In this document: one piece after another, positions 38,090 through 46,889 of the stretch
How the letters are laid out: each line of letters begins with the position of its first letter
Position numbering within the stretch: position 1 is the stretch's first letter
NCBI GenBank assembly: GCA_934572535.1
Contig: CAKTLJ010000010.1
Span: 5,979 to 69,978 of the forward strand
Direction: 5' to 3'
Origin: an uncultured Eubacteriales bacterium
GTDB lineage: Bacteria > Bacillota > Clostridia > Oscillospirales > Oscillospiraceae
Length of the DNA: 64,000 nucleotides
Notes under the pieces: generated by a model
The model's database searches: none
What the model saw: the letters and a program-made list of their open reading frames with translations, nothing else
What the model was told of the DNA's origin: nothing
Position numbers and translations under genes: made by a program

Positions 38090-39493
38090 GTGCTTACATA
38101 CTCCTTTGAAAACACCGATTCCGAAAGTATGTATGAGCACCTGTATCGGTGCATCAAGCAGGACATTTTACAAAAAAAGCTGAGCTCCGGGGAGAAACTG
38201 CCCTCCAAGCGGACCTTTGCCAAGAATTTGGGGGTCAGCACCATCACCGTGGAGAGCGCCTACGCCCAGCTGGTGGCGGAGGGCTACCTCTACACCCTGC
38301 CCAAGCGGGGCTACTACGTCTGCGACCTGGAGAAGGGGGAGGAGCCCGTCCTGCCCCGGCCCAAGCGGGAACTGCCCAAGCAGCCCCCCAAACGGGCGTA
38401 CTGGGCGGATTTCGTGGGCAGCTCCGTGGCCAAGGACATGTTCCCCTTTTCCATCTGGGTCAAACTCCTGCGGGACGTGACGGCGGGGGAGGACGAGACC
38501 GCCCTCTTGACCGACACCTCCGCCGGCGGCATCCTCAAGCTGCGCCAGGCCATCTCCGACCATCTCTATCAGTTCCGGGGCATGTCCATCGACCCGGAGC
38601 AGATCGTGGTGGGGGCCGGTACGGAGTATTTATATAGTGTGCTCATCCAGCTCCTGGGCCGCCAGCGGGGCTACGCGGTGGAGGACCCGGGCTACCTGCG
38701 CCTGAGCAAGATCTATGAGAAGAACGACGTGACCGTCCACCACATCTCCATGGACGCCTCGGGCATCATTCCGGACCGGCTGGAGGAGAGCGGCGCGGAG
38801 ATCCTTCACATCACCCCCTCGCACCACTTCCCCACGGGCATCGTCATGCCGGTGAGCCGCCGGTATGAGTTTCTCAGCTGGGCCTCCAAGGGGGAGAACC
38901 GCTACATCATTGAGGACGACTACGACTGCGAGTTCCGCCTGTCCGGCCGCCCCATTCCCACCCTCCAGAGCATCGACGTGATGGAGAAGGTCATCTACAT
39001 CAATACCTTTTCCAAAAGCCTGGCCCCGGCCTTCCGCATCAGCTACCTGGTGCTGCCCAAGCATCTGGTGACCCGGTTTTACGAGACTCTGGGCTTTTAC
39101 TCCGGCACGGTCTCCTGCCTGGAGCAGATGACCCTGGCCCGCTTCCTCTCCGAAGGGTATTTTGAAAAGCACATCAACCGGATGCGCAACCACTACCGGG
39201 CCATGCGGGACAAGCTCCTGGCGGAGATCCACCAAAGCCCTTTGGCAAATAAGGTCCAGATCAGCGAGGAGAACGGCGGTCTGCACTTCCTTCTCCGGCT
39301 GGACACCGCCCGTTCCGACGAGGAGATCCTCCAGGCGGCGGAGCGGGAGGGGATCCGCCTGTCCTTCGTTTCCCAATATTATATGAAGGAGGAGCGCCGC
39401 CATCCCCACGTGCTGGTGATGAATTACTCCGGCCTGGAGGAGGAGAAGATCCCCGAGGCGGTGGACCGATTGTGCCGGGCGGTGCTGGCCTGA
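38090..39493 (+). CDS. MocR/PdxR-family GntR regulator with aminotransferase-like domain
   Basis: 467 residues. The N-terminal GntR winged helix (about 10-80) has KLPSKRTFAKNLGVSTITVE; the C-terminal fold-type I aminotransferase domain (about 110-465) keeps the PLP-site features VEDPGYLR, EDDYDCEFRLSGRP and the Lys in NTFSKSLAPAFRIS. Such proteins sense PLP or an amino-acid adduct and control PLP synthesis, GABA or taurine genes. It lies between pyc and pta; the nearby aminotransferase or symporters are plausible targets, but no operator was identified. GTG 38090 is preferred because AAAGGAGG lies 9 bases upstream; the ATG at 38066 precedes that site. Confidence 0.85.
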   Translation: MLTYSFENTDSESMYEHLYRCIKQDILQKKLSSGEKLPSKRTFAKNLGVSTITVESAYAQLVAEGYLYTLPKRGYYVCDLEKGEEPVLPRPKRELPKQPPKRAYWADFVGSSVAKDMFPFSIWVKLLRDVTAGEDETALLTDTSAGGILKLRQAISDHLYQFRGMSIDPEQIVVGAGTEYLYSVLIQLLGRQRGYAVEDPGYLRLSKIYEKNDVTVHHISMDASGIIPDRLEESGAEILHITPSHHFPTGIVMPVSRRYEFLSWASKGENRYIIEDDYDCEFRLSGRPIPTLQSIDVMEKVIYINTFSKSLAPAFRISYLVLPKHLVTRFYETLGFYSGTVSCLEQMTLARFLSEGYFEKHINRMRNHYRAMRDKLLAEIHQSPLANKVQISEENGGLHFLLRLDTARSDEEILQAAEREGIRLSFVSQYYMKEERRHPHVLVMNYSGLEEEKIPEAVDRLCRAVLA

Positions 39494-39519
39494 GGGCCGG
39501 AGGAAGGTCGAAAAAAAGC

Positions 39520-39548
39520 TTGAACCCCCCGGGATATAGTGCTACAAT
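39520..39548 (+). promoter_or_regulatory. Promoter for pta
   Basis: TTGAAC (39520-39525), 17-base spacer, TACAAT (39543-39548), 60 bases before the ATG. Confidence 0.65.
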
Positions 39549-39608
39549 AAATAAGTTGATTTAGAAAAAGAGATATCGGTCTCACATTTACATTGGAGGT
39601 AAACGAGT

Positions 39609-40580
39609 ATGTTTGCAAAGCTGATTGAAACTCTGAAGGGAAATCCCCGTACCCTGGTCTTCACCGAGGGTCACGACGCCCGCATCCTGGAGGCGACCGC
39701 CCGTCTGAAGAAGGACGGCTTCCTGACCCCCATCCTGGTGGGCGTCGAGGCTGAGGTCAAGGCTGCTGCGGAAAAGGGCGGCTTCGACATCGAGGGCGTT
39801 CGCATCGTGGACCCCGCCACCTATGCCGGCATGGACGCCATGGTGGAAAAGATGGTCGAGCTGCGCAAGGGCAAGATGAGCCCCGAGGACTGCCGCAAGA
39901 ACCTGATGAAGGGCAACTACTTCGGCACCATGCTGGTGAAGATGGGCGAGGCTGACTGCCTGCTGGGCGGCGCGACCTACTCCACCGCAGACACCGTCCG
40001 TCCCGCACTGCAGCTCATCAAGACCAAGCCCGGCAACAACAACGTGAGCTCCTGCTTTATCTTGCAGCGCACCAAGGACGGTGCGGACGAGCGCCTGTGC
40101 ATGGGCGACTGCGCCATCCAGATCGATCCCGACGAGGATGCACTGGTGGAGACCGCGCTGGAGTGCGCAAAGACCGCCGCTACCTTCGGCATCGACCCCA
40201 AGATCGCCTTCCTGAGCTACTCCACCAAGGGTTCCGGCAAGGGCGAGGCTGTGGACAAGGTCAAGAACGCCTGCGAGAAGGCCAAGGCTGCCGCACCCGA
40301 GCTGGCCATCGACGGCGAGATGCAGTTCGACGCTGCGGTTTCCCCCGTGGTCGGTCAGCAGAAGTTCCCCGGCTCCAACGTGGCTGGCTATGCCAACACC
40401 TTCATCTTCCCTGAGATCCAGTCCGGCAACATCGGCTATAAGATCGCCCAGCGTCTGGGTGGCTTCGCCGCTTACGGCCCCATCCTGCAGGGCCTGAACG
40501 CACCCATCAACGACCTGTCCCGCGGCTGCGACGCCGACGAGGTCTACAAGATGGCCATCATCACCGCCGCTCTGGCATAA
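39609..40580 (+). CDS. pta: Phosphate acetyltransferase
   Basis: 323 residues, the short single-domain form. TLVFTEGHDARILEATARL opens the fold; MVKMGEADCLLGGATYSTADTVR and SSCFILQ belong to the conserved CoA/phosphate pocket; and the C-terminus has PGSNVAGYANTFIFPEIQSGNIGYK and the Ser/Arg motif LNAPINDLSRGC. It makes acetyl phosphate from acetyl-CoA. Phosphate butyryltransferase is a related possibility, but the GxxNDLSRGC ending and PGSNVANTLIFP-type block favour Pta. ackA is not adjacent, which is unusual. GGAGG lies 8 bases before ATG 39609; codon use is moderately optimised. Confidence 0.9.
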   Translation: MFAKLIETLKGNPRTLVFTEGHDARILEATARLKKDGFLTPILVGVEAEVKAAAEKGGFDIEGVRIVDPATYAGMDAMVEKMVELRKGKMSPEDCRKNLMKGNYFGTMLVKMGEADCLLGGATYSTADTVRPALQLIKTKPGNNNVSSCFILQRTKDGADERLCMGDCAIQIDPDEDALVETALECAKTAATFGIDPKIAFLSYSTKGSGKGEAVDKVKNACEKAKAAAPELAIDGEMQFDAAVSPVVGQQKFPGSNVAGYANTFIFPEIQSGNIGYKIAQRLGGFAAYGPILQGLNAPINDLSRGCDADEVYKMAIITAALA

Positions 40581-40640
40581 GCGCTGAGGGAGCCTTTCGT
40601 TAGCGATCGCGCGTTTTATCACAATTTATATTGTATCGAC

Positions 40641-40668
40641 AAGAACCGGGCCGGTTGGTCCGGTTCTT
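40641..40668 (+). terminator. Terminator after pta
   Basis: AAGAACCGG and CCGGTTCTT pair with a 10-base loop, followed by GTTCTTT. Confidence 0.8.
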
Positions 40669-40736
40669 GTTCTTTGCATTTTGCATGAAGAATATATAAA
40701 ATGGACATGATAAAAGATACAAAAGTGAGAACTTGG

Positions 40737-40765
40737 TTGAAGTTGCGGTGTATCTGTGTTAAAAT
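40737..40765 (+). promoter_or_regulatory. Promoter of the first AGCS symporter gene
   Basis: TTGAAG (40737-40742), 17-base spacer, TAAAAT (40760-40765), 45 bases before the ATG. Confidence 0.6.
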
Positions 40766-40810
40766 TATCTTTATGCGTTACTACCAGGAATAAGAAAAAG
40801 GAGATTCAGA

Positions 40811-42223
40811 ATGGACGTAATCATACGCGTAAATGACGCAATCAACAACGTGGTCTGGGGAGCTCCGGTCCTGATCCTGCTGGTCGGGATCGGCCTTCTT
40901 TTGACCATTCGAACCGGGGCCATGCAGTTCCGCCACTTCGGACATGCCATGAAAAACACCCTGGGCAAGGTTTTTGACAAATCCACGAGCAAGAAGGCCA
41001 AGGCAGGGGAGATGACCCCCTTCCAGGCCATGACCACCGCGCTGGCCGGCACGGTGGGGACCGGCTCCATCGCCGGCGTCACCGCGGCCATCGCACTGGG
41101 TGGCCCTGGCGCGCTGTTTTGGCTGTGGGTGGCCGCCCTCATCGGCATGGTCACCAAGTATGGCGAGGTCTTGCTGGCCGTGAAGTACCGGGAGCGCACC
41201 GAGTTTGGTGAGTGGGCTGGCGGTCCCATGTACTACATCAAGAATGGCCTGGGTGCGAAGTGGAAGTGGCTGGCCGGGTTCTTCTGCCTTGCGGCCGCGC
41301 TGGCCGCGCTGGGCACCGGCAACGCCGTGCAGGTGGGCAACATCACCAGCTCCATCAACACGGTCATCCGGGCCTTTAACCCCAACTTCTCCGGGGAGGC
41401 GACGGCCAATCTGATCATTGGCATCGTCATTGCGGTCCTCACCGCCATCGTCCTCTTCGGCGGCGTTCAGCGTCTGGGCGCGGTCACGGAGAAGCTGGTC
41501 CCCGCCATGGCTGTGGTCTATGTGGTGGCCTGCCTGGCGGTCGTCGTGGTCAACATCAAAAATGTCCCCGGCGTGCTGGGCAACATTTTCTCCGGCGCCT
41601 TCTCTCCTGCTGGCGCCACCGGCGGCGCGGTCGGTTCCATGATGATGGCCCTCAGCTGGGGCATCAAGCGCGGCGTGTTCTCCAATGAGGCCGGTTTGGG
41701 CACCGCCCCCATGGCGCACGCCAACACCTCCGAGACCAATCCGGTGAAGCAGGGCTTCTATGGTGTGTTCGAGGTCTTCATGGCGTCCCTCATCATCTGC
41801 ACCCTCACCGGTCTCTCCCTGCTCTGCTCCGGCATCCACATCAACTACGGGATCATGGGCAACACCGCCCTGAACGTGCAGGCGCTGAGCACCGTGTTCG
41901 GGATGAAGGGCGGCGCCCTCATCATCGCCATCGGCATCTCCCTCTTTGCCTTCTCCACCGTCCTCAGCTGGGCGCTCTATGGCGGCCGCTGCTGCGAGTT
42001 CCTGCTGGGCTCCAAGGCCATCCGTGTCTACCAGGTCATCTATGTGCTGATCGTTGTGGTGGGCGCCACCATGGAGCTGGACCTGGCCTGGAACATTGCG
42101 GACACCCTCAACGGGTTGATGATCATTCCCAACCTGATCGGTCTGTTCGTCCTTTCCGGTGTCATCGTGAGGGAGACGAAAGCCTACTTTGCCAATTTGA
42201 AGGAAGAAAACAAGAATCCGTGA
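40811..42223 (+). CDS. Sodium:alanine/glycine symporter, AGCS family (copy 1)
   Basis: 470 residues with about 11 membrane spans. AGCS features: PVLILLVGIGLLLTIRTGAMQFR at the start, GTVGTGSIAGVTAAIALGGPGALFW, WAGGPMYYIKNGLG, and RGVFSNEAGLGTAPMAHA. These proteins import alanine, glycine or related small amino acids with Na+. It has its own promoter and a strong terminator. The next gene (42622-44037) is a close paralogue of the same length; this copy has ordinary GC-rich codons, whereas the second is codon-optimised, so the two are probably expressed at different levels. Confidence 0.92.
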   Translation: MDVIIRVNDAINNVVWGAPVLILLVGIGLLLTIRTGAMQFRHFGHAMKNTLGKVFDKSTSKKAKAGEMTPFQAMTTALAGTVGTGSIAGVTAAIALGGPGALFWLWVAALIGMVTKYGEVLLAVKYRERTEFGEWAGGPMYYIKNGLGAKWKWLAGFFCLAAALAALGTGNAVQVGNITSSINTVIRAFNPNFSGEATANLIIGIVIAVLTAIVLFGGVQRLGAVTEKLVPAMAVVYVVACLAVVVVNIKNVPGVLGNIFSGAFSPAGATGGAVGSMMMALSWGIKRGVFSNEAGLGTAPMAHANTSETNPVKQGFYGVFEVFMASLIICTLTGLSLLCSGIHINYGIMGNTALNVQALSTVFGMKGGALIIAIGISLFAFSTVLSWALYGGRCCEFLLGSKAIRVYQVIYVLIVVVGATMELDLAWNIADTLNGLMIIPNLIGLFVLSGVIVRETKAYFANLKEENKNP

Positions 42224-42250
42224 TGTTCGGGACCTGCTGAGCATCCTCCT

Positions 42251-42286
42251 ATCCGGGTCGGACCCATCGTCCGACCCGGATTTTTT
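42251..42286 (+). terminator. Terminator after AGCS copy 1
   Basis: ATCCGGGTCGGAC and GTCCGACCCGGAT form a perfect 13-bp stem followed by TTTTTT. Confidence 0.93.
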
Positions 42287-42621
42287 GCCGAAAAACGGCA
42301 AGCGGATGGGCTGGAAATGCGCCTCGGACACCCGGAAAAGGGGGAATAGCTACTTAAAAATGGATAAAAGTGGAAATCCTGCAACTAGATTCCTGTAAAT
42401 ATATGGATAAGCTGGATTTTGATGGACTAAAAATCCGTAAAAAATGACACAACTTTGAATAAATTGTGAACACATGGTGTATTAAACCCATAAAGATTTG
42501 CTAAAGCCATTCTCCGCCATTGCTATTTTGGGGCGAATATGGTATGGTAAGGACAGTAGTTCAAGCAGTGAAAGCTGTAAAACTCAAGAGAGCAAAATTC
42601 AGAAAAAAAGGAGAGATACGC
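42287..42621 (+). promoter_or_regulatory. AT-rich upstream region of AGCS copy 2
   Basis: The stretch is much richer in A+T than its surroundings and contains two ATGGATAA words (42359 and 42402) plus GGATTTTGATGGACTAAAAATCC, which can form a hairpin. A weak promoter TTGAAT/TGTATT with a 17-base spacer lies near 42453-42481. It probably carries the control region of the strongly expressed second symporter. Confidence 0.4.
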
Positions 42622-44037
42622 ATGGAATTAATCACAACAATCAACAGCGCGATCAATGGCTTTGTGTGGGGACCTCCCATGCTGGTCCTGCTGGTAGGCG
42701 CGGGTCTTCTGCTGACCATCCGTACCGCAGGCGTCCAGTTCCGCAAGTTCGGCTATGCGCTGAAGAACACCATTGGTAAGGTCTTCAAGAAGAGTGACGC
42801 AGGTGAGGGCGAAGTCACTCCCTTCCAGGCTGTGACCACCGCTCTGGCAGCGACCGTCGGTACCGGTAACATCGCTGGTATCACCGCAGCTGTCACCCTG
42901 GGCGGCCCTGGCTCCCTGCTGTGGCTGTGGATCACCGCTCTGATCGGTATGTGTACCAAGTACTCCGAGGTCCTGCTGTCCGTTAAGTTCCGCGAGAGAA
43001 ACCCCCTGGGCGACTGGGTCGGCGGTCCTATGTACTACATCAAGAACGGCCTGGGTAAGAACTGGAAGTGGCTGGGCGCCATCTTCTGCATCTTCGGCGC
43101 GCTGGCTGCCTTCGGCATCGGCAACGCCGTGCAGGTCGGTAACATCACCAGCTCCATCAACACCGTGATCGTGGCCTTCAACCCCAGCTTCGATGGTCAG
43201 TCCACCGTCAACCTGGTCCTGGGTATCATCCTGGCGATCCTGGCTGCGATCGTCCTCTTCGGCGGCATCAAGCGTCTGGGTTCCGTTACCGAGAAGTTGG
43301 TCCCCGTGATGGCTGTTGTTTACATCGTGGCTTGCCTGGCCGTCGTGGTCTTCAACGCAGGCCTGCTGCCCCAGATCTTCGCTGACATCTTCAAGGGCGC
43401 TTTCACCCCCCAGGGCATCACCGGCGGCGCTGTTGCCAACATGATGCTGGTCGTCACTTGGGGCGTCAAGCGCGGCGTGTTCTCCAACGAGGCTGGCCTG
43501 GGTTCCGCTCCCATGGCGCACGCTGCTACCTCTGAAAAGGACCCCGTCCGTCAGGGTCTGTATGGTATCTTCGAAGTCTTCATGGACACCATCGTGATCT
43601 GCACCCTGTCCGGTCTGACCGTCCTGTGCGGCTTCTACTCCGGTGCGCTCGATGGCCTGATGAGCTACGGCACCATGGGCGACACCTCCCTGAACGCTGC
43701 TGGTCTGGGTACCGTCTTCGGCATGAAGGGCGGCGCTATCATCATCGCTCTGTGCCTGGCCCTGTTTGCCTTCTCCACCGTTCTGTCCTGGGCCCTGTAT
43801 GGCACCCGCTGCTGCGAGTTCCTGTTCGGCGCCAAGGCGATCAAGCCCTATCAGGTCCTCTTCATCATCGTGATCGTGGTCGGCGCCACCATGAAGCTGG
43901 ATCAGGCTTGGGCCATTGCCGACACCCTGAACGGCCTGATGGCCATCCCCAACCTGGTCGCCCTGGTGGGCCTGTCCGGTGTGGTGGTCAAGGAGACCAG
44001 AGATTACTTCGAGAACCGCGCAAAGGAATACGAATAA
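42622..44037 (+). CDS. Sodium:alanine/glycine symporter, AGCS family (copy 2)
   Basis: 471 residues, closely similar to copy 1 along its whole length (GTGNIAGITAAVTLGGPGS, WVGGPMYYIKNGLGKNW, RGVFSNEAGLGSAPMAHA). It imports a small neutral amino acid with Na+. ATG 42622 with AAAGGAGAG upstream is chosen; the open frame reaches back to 42520 but that extension lies before the ribosome site and has no counterpart in copy 1. Codons are enriched in GGT, GCT and CGT like the aminotransferase at 32727, suggesting high expression and perhaps a shared role in amino acid use. Confidence 0.92.
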   Translation: MELITTINSAINGFVWGPPMLVLLVGAGLLLTIRTAGVQFRKFGYALKNTIGKVFKKSDAGEGEVTPFQAVTTALAATVGTGNIAGITAAVTLGGPGSLLWLWITALIGMCTKYSEVLLSVKFRERNPLGDWVGGPMYYIKNGLGKNWKWLGAIFCIFGALAAFGIGNAVQVGNITSSINTVIVAFNPSFDGQSTVNLVLGIILAILAAIVLFGGIKRLGSVTEKLVPVMAVVYIVACLAVVVFNAGLLPQIFADIFKGAFTPQGITGGAVANMMLVVTWGVKRGVFSNEAGLGSAPMAHAATSEKDPVRQGLYGIFEVFMDTIVICTLSGLTVLCGFYSGALDGLMSYGTMGDTSLNAAGLGTVFGMKGGAIIIALCLALFAFSTVLSWALYGTRCCEFLFGAKAIKPYQVLFIIVIVVGATMKLDQAWAIADTLNGLMAIPNLVALVGLSGVVVKETRDYFENRAKEYE

Positions 44038-44063
44038 TCGAACGTCCTAGTATGGCATCCTGC

Positions 44064-44093
44064 AAGAGCCGCTGCGTCAGCAGCGGCTCTTTT
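44064..44093 (+). terminator. Terminator after AGCS copy 2
   Basis: AAGAGCCGCTGC and GCAGCGGCTCTT pair perfectly with a GTCA loop, followed by TTTCTTG. Confidence 0.9.
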
Positions 44094-44106
44094 CTTGCGC
44101 AAACAG

Positions 44107-44140
44107 ACAGGGGACGGACTGCTCGCAGTCCGTCCCCTGT
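44107..44140 (-). terminator. Terminator of the second YbaK gene
   Basis: ACAGGGGACGGACTGC and GCAGTCCGTCCCCTGT form a perfect 16-bp stem with a 2-base apex, 15 bases past the stop codon of the minus-strand gene. It is adjacent to the previous hairpin. Confidence 0.75.
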
Positions 44141-44154
44141 GCGGTTCAGAGTGG

Positions 44155-44637
44155 TCACGCCTCCGCCTGCCATCCCTTGCAGAAGTCGCCCCAGCCCTTG
44201 CAGCCGCAGGCGTACTGCTCCAACTGGTCGCAGGTCAGCTCAATGGCGCTGTTGGCGCTGCCTGCGGCGGGGAAGACGGTGTCGAACCGCTTCAGGGAGA
44301 CGTCCAGATAGACCTCGACGCCCTCCTTGACGCCGAAGGGGCAGACTCCGCCGACGGCGTGGCCCACCAGCTCCACCACCTCGTCGGGGGTGAGCATCTT
44401 GGCCTTGGTGTGGAAGCAGGCCTTGAACTTGCTGTTGTCCACCTTGGCGTCCCCGGCGGTGATGAGGAGGATGGCCTTTCCATCGACCTTGAAGGAGAGG
44501 GACTTGGCGATGCGGGCGGGGATGACCCCGACGGCCTGGGCGGCCAGCTCTACGGTGGCGCTGGAGGTCTCAAACTCCAGGATCTTGTCTTCCATTCCGA
44601 ATGGGGCGAAGTAGGAGCGAACAACTGCAATGGACAT
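44155..44637 (-). CDS. YbaK/EbsC-fold aminoacyl-tRNA deacylase (ProX-like)
   Basis: 160 residues. LEFETSSATVELAAQAVG opens the domain; the conserved Lys is in RIAKSLSFKVDG; and AVGGVCPFGV replaces the GGCSPVG loop seen in the YbaK at 14205. That loop form is typical of the ProXp/YeaK-like stand-alone editing proteins that clear mischarged tRNA-Pro or related tRNAs. It is a single gene divergent from gluQ. The exact editing specificity cannot be read from sequence. Confidence 0.82.
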   Translation of the reverse strand: MSIAVVRSYFAPFGMEDKILEFETSSATVELAAQAVGVIPARIAKSLSFKVDGKAILLITAGDAKVDNSKFKACFHTKAKMLTPDEVVELVGHAVGGVCPFGVKEGVEVYLDVSLKRFDTVFPAAGSANSAIELTCDQLEQYACGCKGWGDFCKGWQAEA

Positions 44638-44715
44638 GAGGGGGAGCCTTCTTTCTCTATCATAATTACCGCGCCGGGAACCGGCACAGCGTTATTTTAC
44701 TATACGTTGGGTGGG

Positions 44716-44745
44716 TTGGCAAGGCCTGTCCGCCTGTGTTACAAT
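44716..44745 (+). promoter_or_regulatory. Promoter for gluQ
   Basis: TTGGCA (44716-44721), 18-base spacer, TACAAT (44740-44745), 30 bases before ATG 44776. Confidence 0.6.
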
Positions 44746-44775
44746 GAACGGAATAAGAGAAAGGAGGAGGAGGCC

Positions 44776-45723
44776 ATGGCGCAAACCAAACCCATCCGGG
44801 GCCGGTTCGCCCCCAGCCCCAGCGGGCGGATGCACCTGGGCAATCTCTTCGCGGCCCTGCTGGCCTGGCTGGACATCCGCAGCCTGGGGGGCGAGATGTT
44901 GCTGCGCGTGGAGGACCTGGACCCGGACCGCTGCAAGAGCGAATATACGCGTCAGCTGGCCGACGACCTGCGCTGGCTGGGGCTGGACTGGGACCTGGGC
45001 TGGCAGGCGGGAAGCGAGGCGTATTGCCAGAGCCAGCGGACTGACTTTTACGCCGAGGCCTTTCGGACGCTGGAGGCCGAGGGCCTGCTCTACCCCTGCT
45101 ATTGCAGCCGGAAGGAGCTGCTGGCGGCCTCCGCGCCCCACGCCTCCGACGGGGCGCGGGTGTATTCCGGGCGGTGCCGCCATCTCTCCGCCCAAGAACG
45201 CGCCGCCCTGGAACGGAGCGGCCGGAAGCCGGCCTGGCGGATCGCCGTGCCGGAAGAGGAGATCGCGTTTGTGGACGAAAATTTCGGTCCCCAGTCCGAG
45301 GTCTTGTGCCGGGACTGCGGGGACTTCATTCTGCGCCGGTCCGACGGCGTGTACGCCTATCAGCTGGCGGTCTCCGCCGACGACGGGGCCATGGGGATCG
45401 ACCGGGTGGTCCGGGGCTGGGACCTGCTCTCCTCCACGCCGCGCCAGATCTGGCTCATGGAAAAGCTGGGGTATGCGCCCCCGGCCTATTGCCATGTGCC
45501 CCTGCTGTGCAGCCCTGACGGCCGCCGCCTGTCCAAGCGGGACCGGGACCTGGACATGGGGGTCCTGCGCCAGCGGACAACACCGGAGAAGCTCACGGGC
45601 GTTCTGGCCTATACCGCCGGGCTTCTGGACCGGCCCGAGGCGGTGCGCCCCCAGGAGCTGGTGAAGGACTTCTCCTGGGCCAAGGTGGGACGGGCCGACC
45701 GGGTGGTGGAGGCAGCGCTCTAA
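44776..45723 (+). CDS. gluQ: Glutamyl-Q tRNA(Asp) synthetase
   Basis: 315 residues, a truncated GluRS-like catalytic domain without the anticodon-binding part. The HIGH-type motif is PSGRMHLGNLFAAL, the zinc/cysteine region is YPCYCSRKEL and the KMSKS-like loop is RRLSKRDRD. GluQRS attaches Glu to queuosine at position 34 of tRNA-Asp. ATG 44776 is set by GGAGGAGG just upstream. The stop codon overlaps the converging sigF stop by 4 bases with no terminator between them, so transcripts may run into each other. Confidence 0.9.
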   Translation: MAQTKPIRGRFAPSPSGRMHLGNLFAALLAWLDIRSLGGEMLLRVEDLDPDRCKSEYTRQLADDLRWLGLDWDLGWQAGSEAYCQSQRTDFYAEAFRTLEAEGLLYPCYCSRKELLAASAPHASDGARVYSGRCRHLSAQERAALERSGRKPAWRIAVPEEEIAFVDENFGPQSEVLCRDCGDFILRRSDGVYAYQLAVSADDGAMGIDRVVRGWDLLSSTPRQIWLMEKLGYAPPAYCHVPLLCSPDGRRLSKRDRDLDMGVLRQRTTPEKLTGVLAYTAGLLDRPEAVRPQELVKDFSWAKVGRADRVVEAAL

Positions 45724-46424
45724 GTCAGCTCCCGCCGGAGGAACTGGATGGATCTTTTCTCCAACCGGGAGACCTGGACCTGGCTGATCCCCAGGATCTT
45801 GGCCGTCTTGTCCTGGGTGAGGCCCTTGTAGTACCGCAGGAGGATGAGCGTTCGCTCCCGCTCCGGCAGGTGCTCGATGGCGGTGCGGAGGGCCACCCGC
45901 TCCACCATGCCCTCCTCGGGGGACTCGGTGCCCAGGATGCCCTCCAGCTGTAGGCCGGTCTCGCCGGACTCCGCCTGGAGGGAGGCCACCGAGGCGGCGG
46001 CCAGGTCGGCGGCGGCGATGTCTTCGGGGGTGAAGCCCGTGGCCTCTGCCAGCTCGGACAGGACGGGCTCCCGCCCCAGGCGTTCGGTGAGCGCGTTTCT
46101 GGCCCGATAGATGACCAGGGCCTGCTCCTTCATACCCCGCCCCACCTTCACCATGCCGTCGTCCCGGAGGAAGCGGCGGATCTCCCCGGCGATCTTGGGG
46201 ACGGCGTAGGTGGAGAACTGGGTGCCGTAGCCGGGGTCGAAGCCCTGGACGGCCTTCAGGAAGCCCAGACAGCCCAGCTGGTACAGGTCCTCGCTGTCCA
46301 CGCCCCGGTGGATGTAGCGCCGCACGACGCTCCAGATGAGGCCGGTGTTCTCCTCCACCAGCCGCCCGCAGGCCGCCTTGTCGCCCGCCTTGGCGGCCTG
46401 GATCAGGTCGGCGGAGGCGGTCAA
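45720..46424 (-). CDS. sigF: RNA polymerase sporulation sigma factor SigF
   Basis: 234 residues of the SigB/F/G group: region 2 DSEDLYQLGCLGFLKAVQGF with FSTYAVPKIAGEIRRFLRDD, region 3, and region 4 LPERERTLILLRYYKGLTQ with the helix-turn-helix TAKILGISQVQVSRLEKRS. SigF starts the forespore programme. SigG is similar, but position third behind spoIIAA and spoIIAB fixes it as SigF. The start is TTG 46424 with AGGAGG upstream, overlapping the spoIIAB stop (TTGA), so translation is coupled. Confidence 0.93.
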   Translation of the reverse strand: MTASADLIQAAKAGDKAACGRLVEENTGLIWSVVRRYIHRGVDSEDLYQLGCLGFLKAVQGFDPGYGTQFSTYAVPKIAGEIRRFLRDDGMVKVGRGMKEQALVIYRARNALTERLGREPVLSELAEATGFTPEDIAAADLAAASVASLQAESGETGLQLEGILGTESPEEGMVERVALRTAIEHLPERERTLILLRYYKGLTQDKTAKILGISQVQVSRLEKRSIQFLRRELT

Positions 46425-46873
46425 ACCGGTCCTCCTGCCCGCAGCGCGAAGCGGCGGCGCATGGTGACGGTGGTCCCCTTGCCGGGGATGGAGCGCACCT
46501 TGACGGAATCCATAAAGCTCTCCATGATGGTAAAGCCCATGCCCGAGCGCTCCTCACTGCCGGTGGTAAAGAGGGGCGTCCGGGCCTTTTCCACGTCGGG
46601 GATGCCCACGCCCCAGTCCCGGACCAAAATTTCCAGCTCGTTGCCGGGGTAGAGGCGGAGTTTGACCTCCACCTTTCCCAGGCTGTCGGGGTAGGCGTGG
46701 ACGATGGCGTTGGTCACCGCCTCGCTGACGGCGGTCTTGACGTCCCCCAGCTCGTCCAGAGTGGGGTCCAGCTGGGCGGCGAAGGCGGCGGCAGCGGAGC
46801 GGGCGAAGGCCTCGTTGGCCGACCGGGAGGGGAAGACCAGGGAGACCTGGTTGGTATATTTGATGGTGCGCAT
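46421..46873 (-). CDS. spoIIAB: Anti-sigma F factor and kinase SpoIIAB
   Basis: 150 residues of the GHKL kinase fold: N box SEAVTNAIVHAYP, G1 DWGVGIPD, and GMGFTIMESFMD near the C-terminus. It binds and silences SigF and phosphorylates SpoIIAA. ATG 46873 with AAAGGAG 10 bases upstream is clear. The longer open frame to 47251 covers spoIIAA in another frame and is not real. Second gene of the operon. Confidence 0.94.
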   Translation of the reverse strand: MRTIKYTNQVSLVFPSRSANEAFARSAAAAFAAQLDPTLDELGDVKTAVSEAVTNAIVHAYPDSLGKVEVKLRLYPGNELEILVRDWGVGIPDVEKARTPLFTTGSEERSGMGFTIMESFMDSVKVRSIPGKGTTVTMRRRFALRAGGPV

Positions 46874-46889
46874 GGATGTACATCTCCTT

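Noticed and set aside
44692..46557. A 621-codon minus-strand frame across gluQ and sigF
   Set aside because: It runs through gluQ in antisense and sigF in the wrong frame; Arg/Pro/Gly-rich nonsense.
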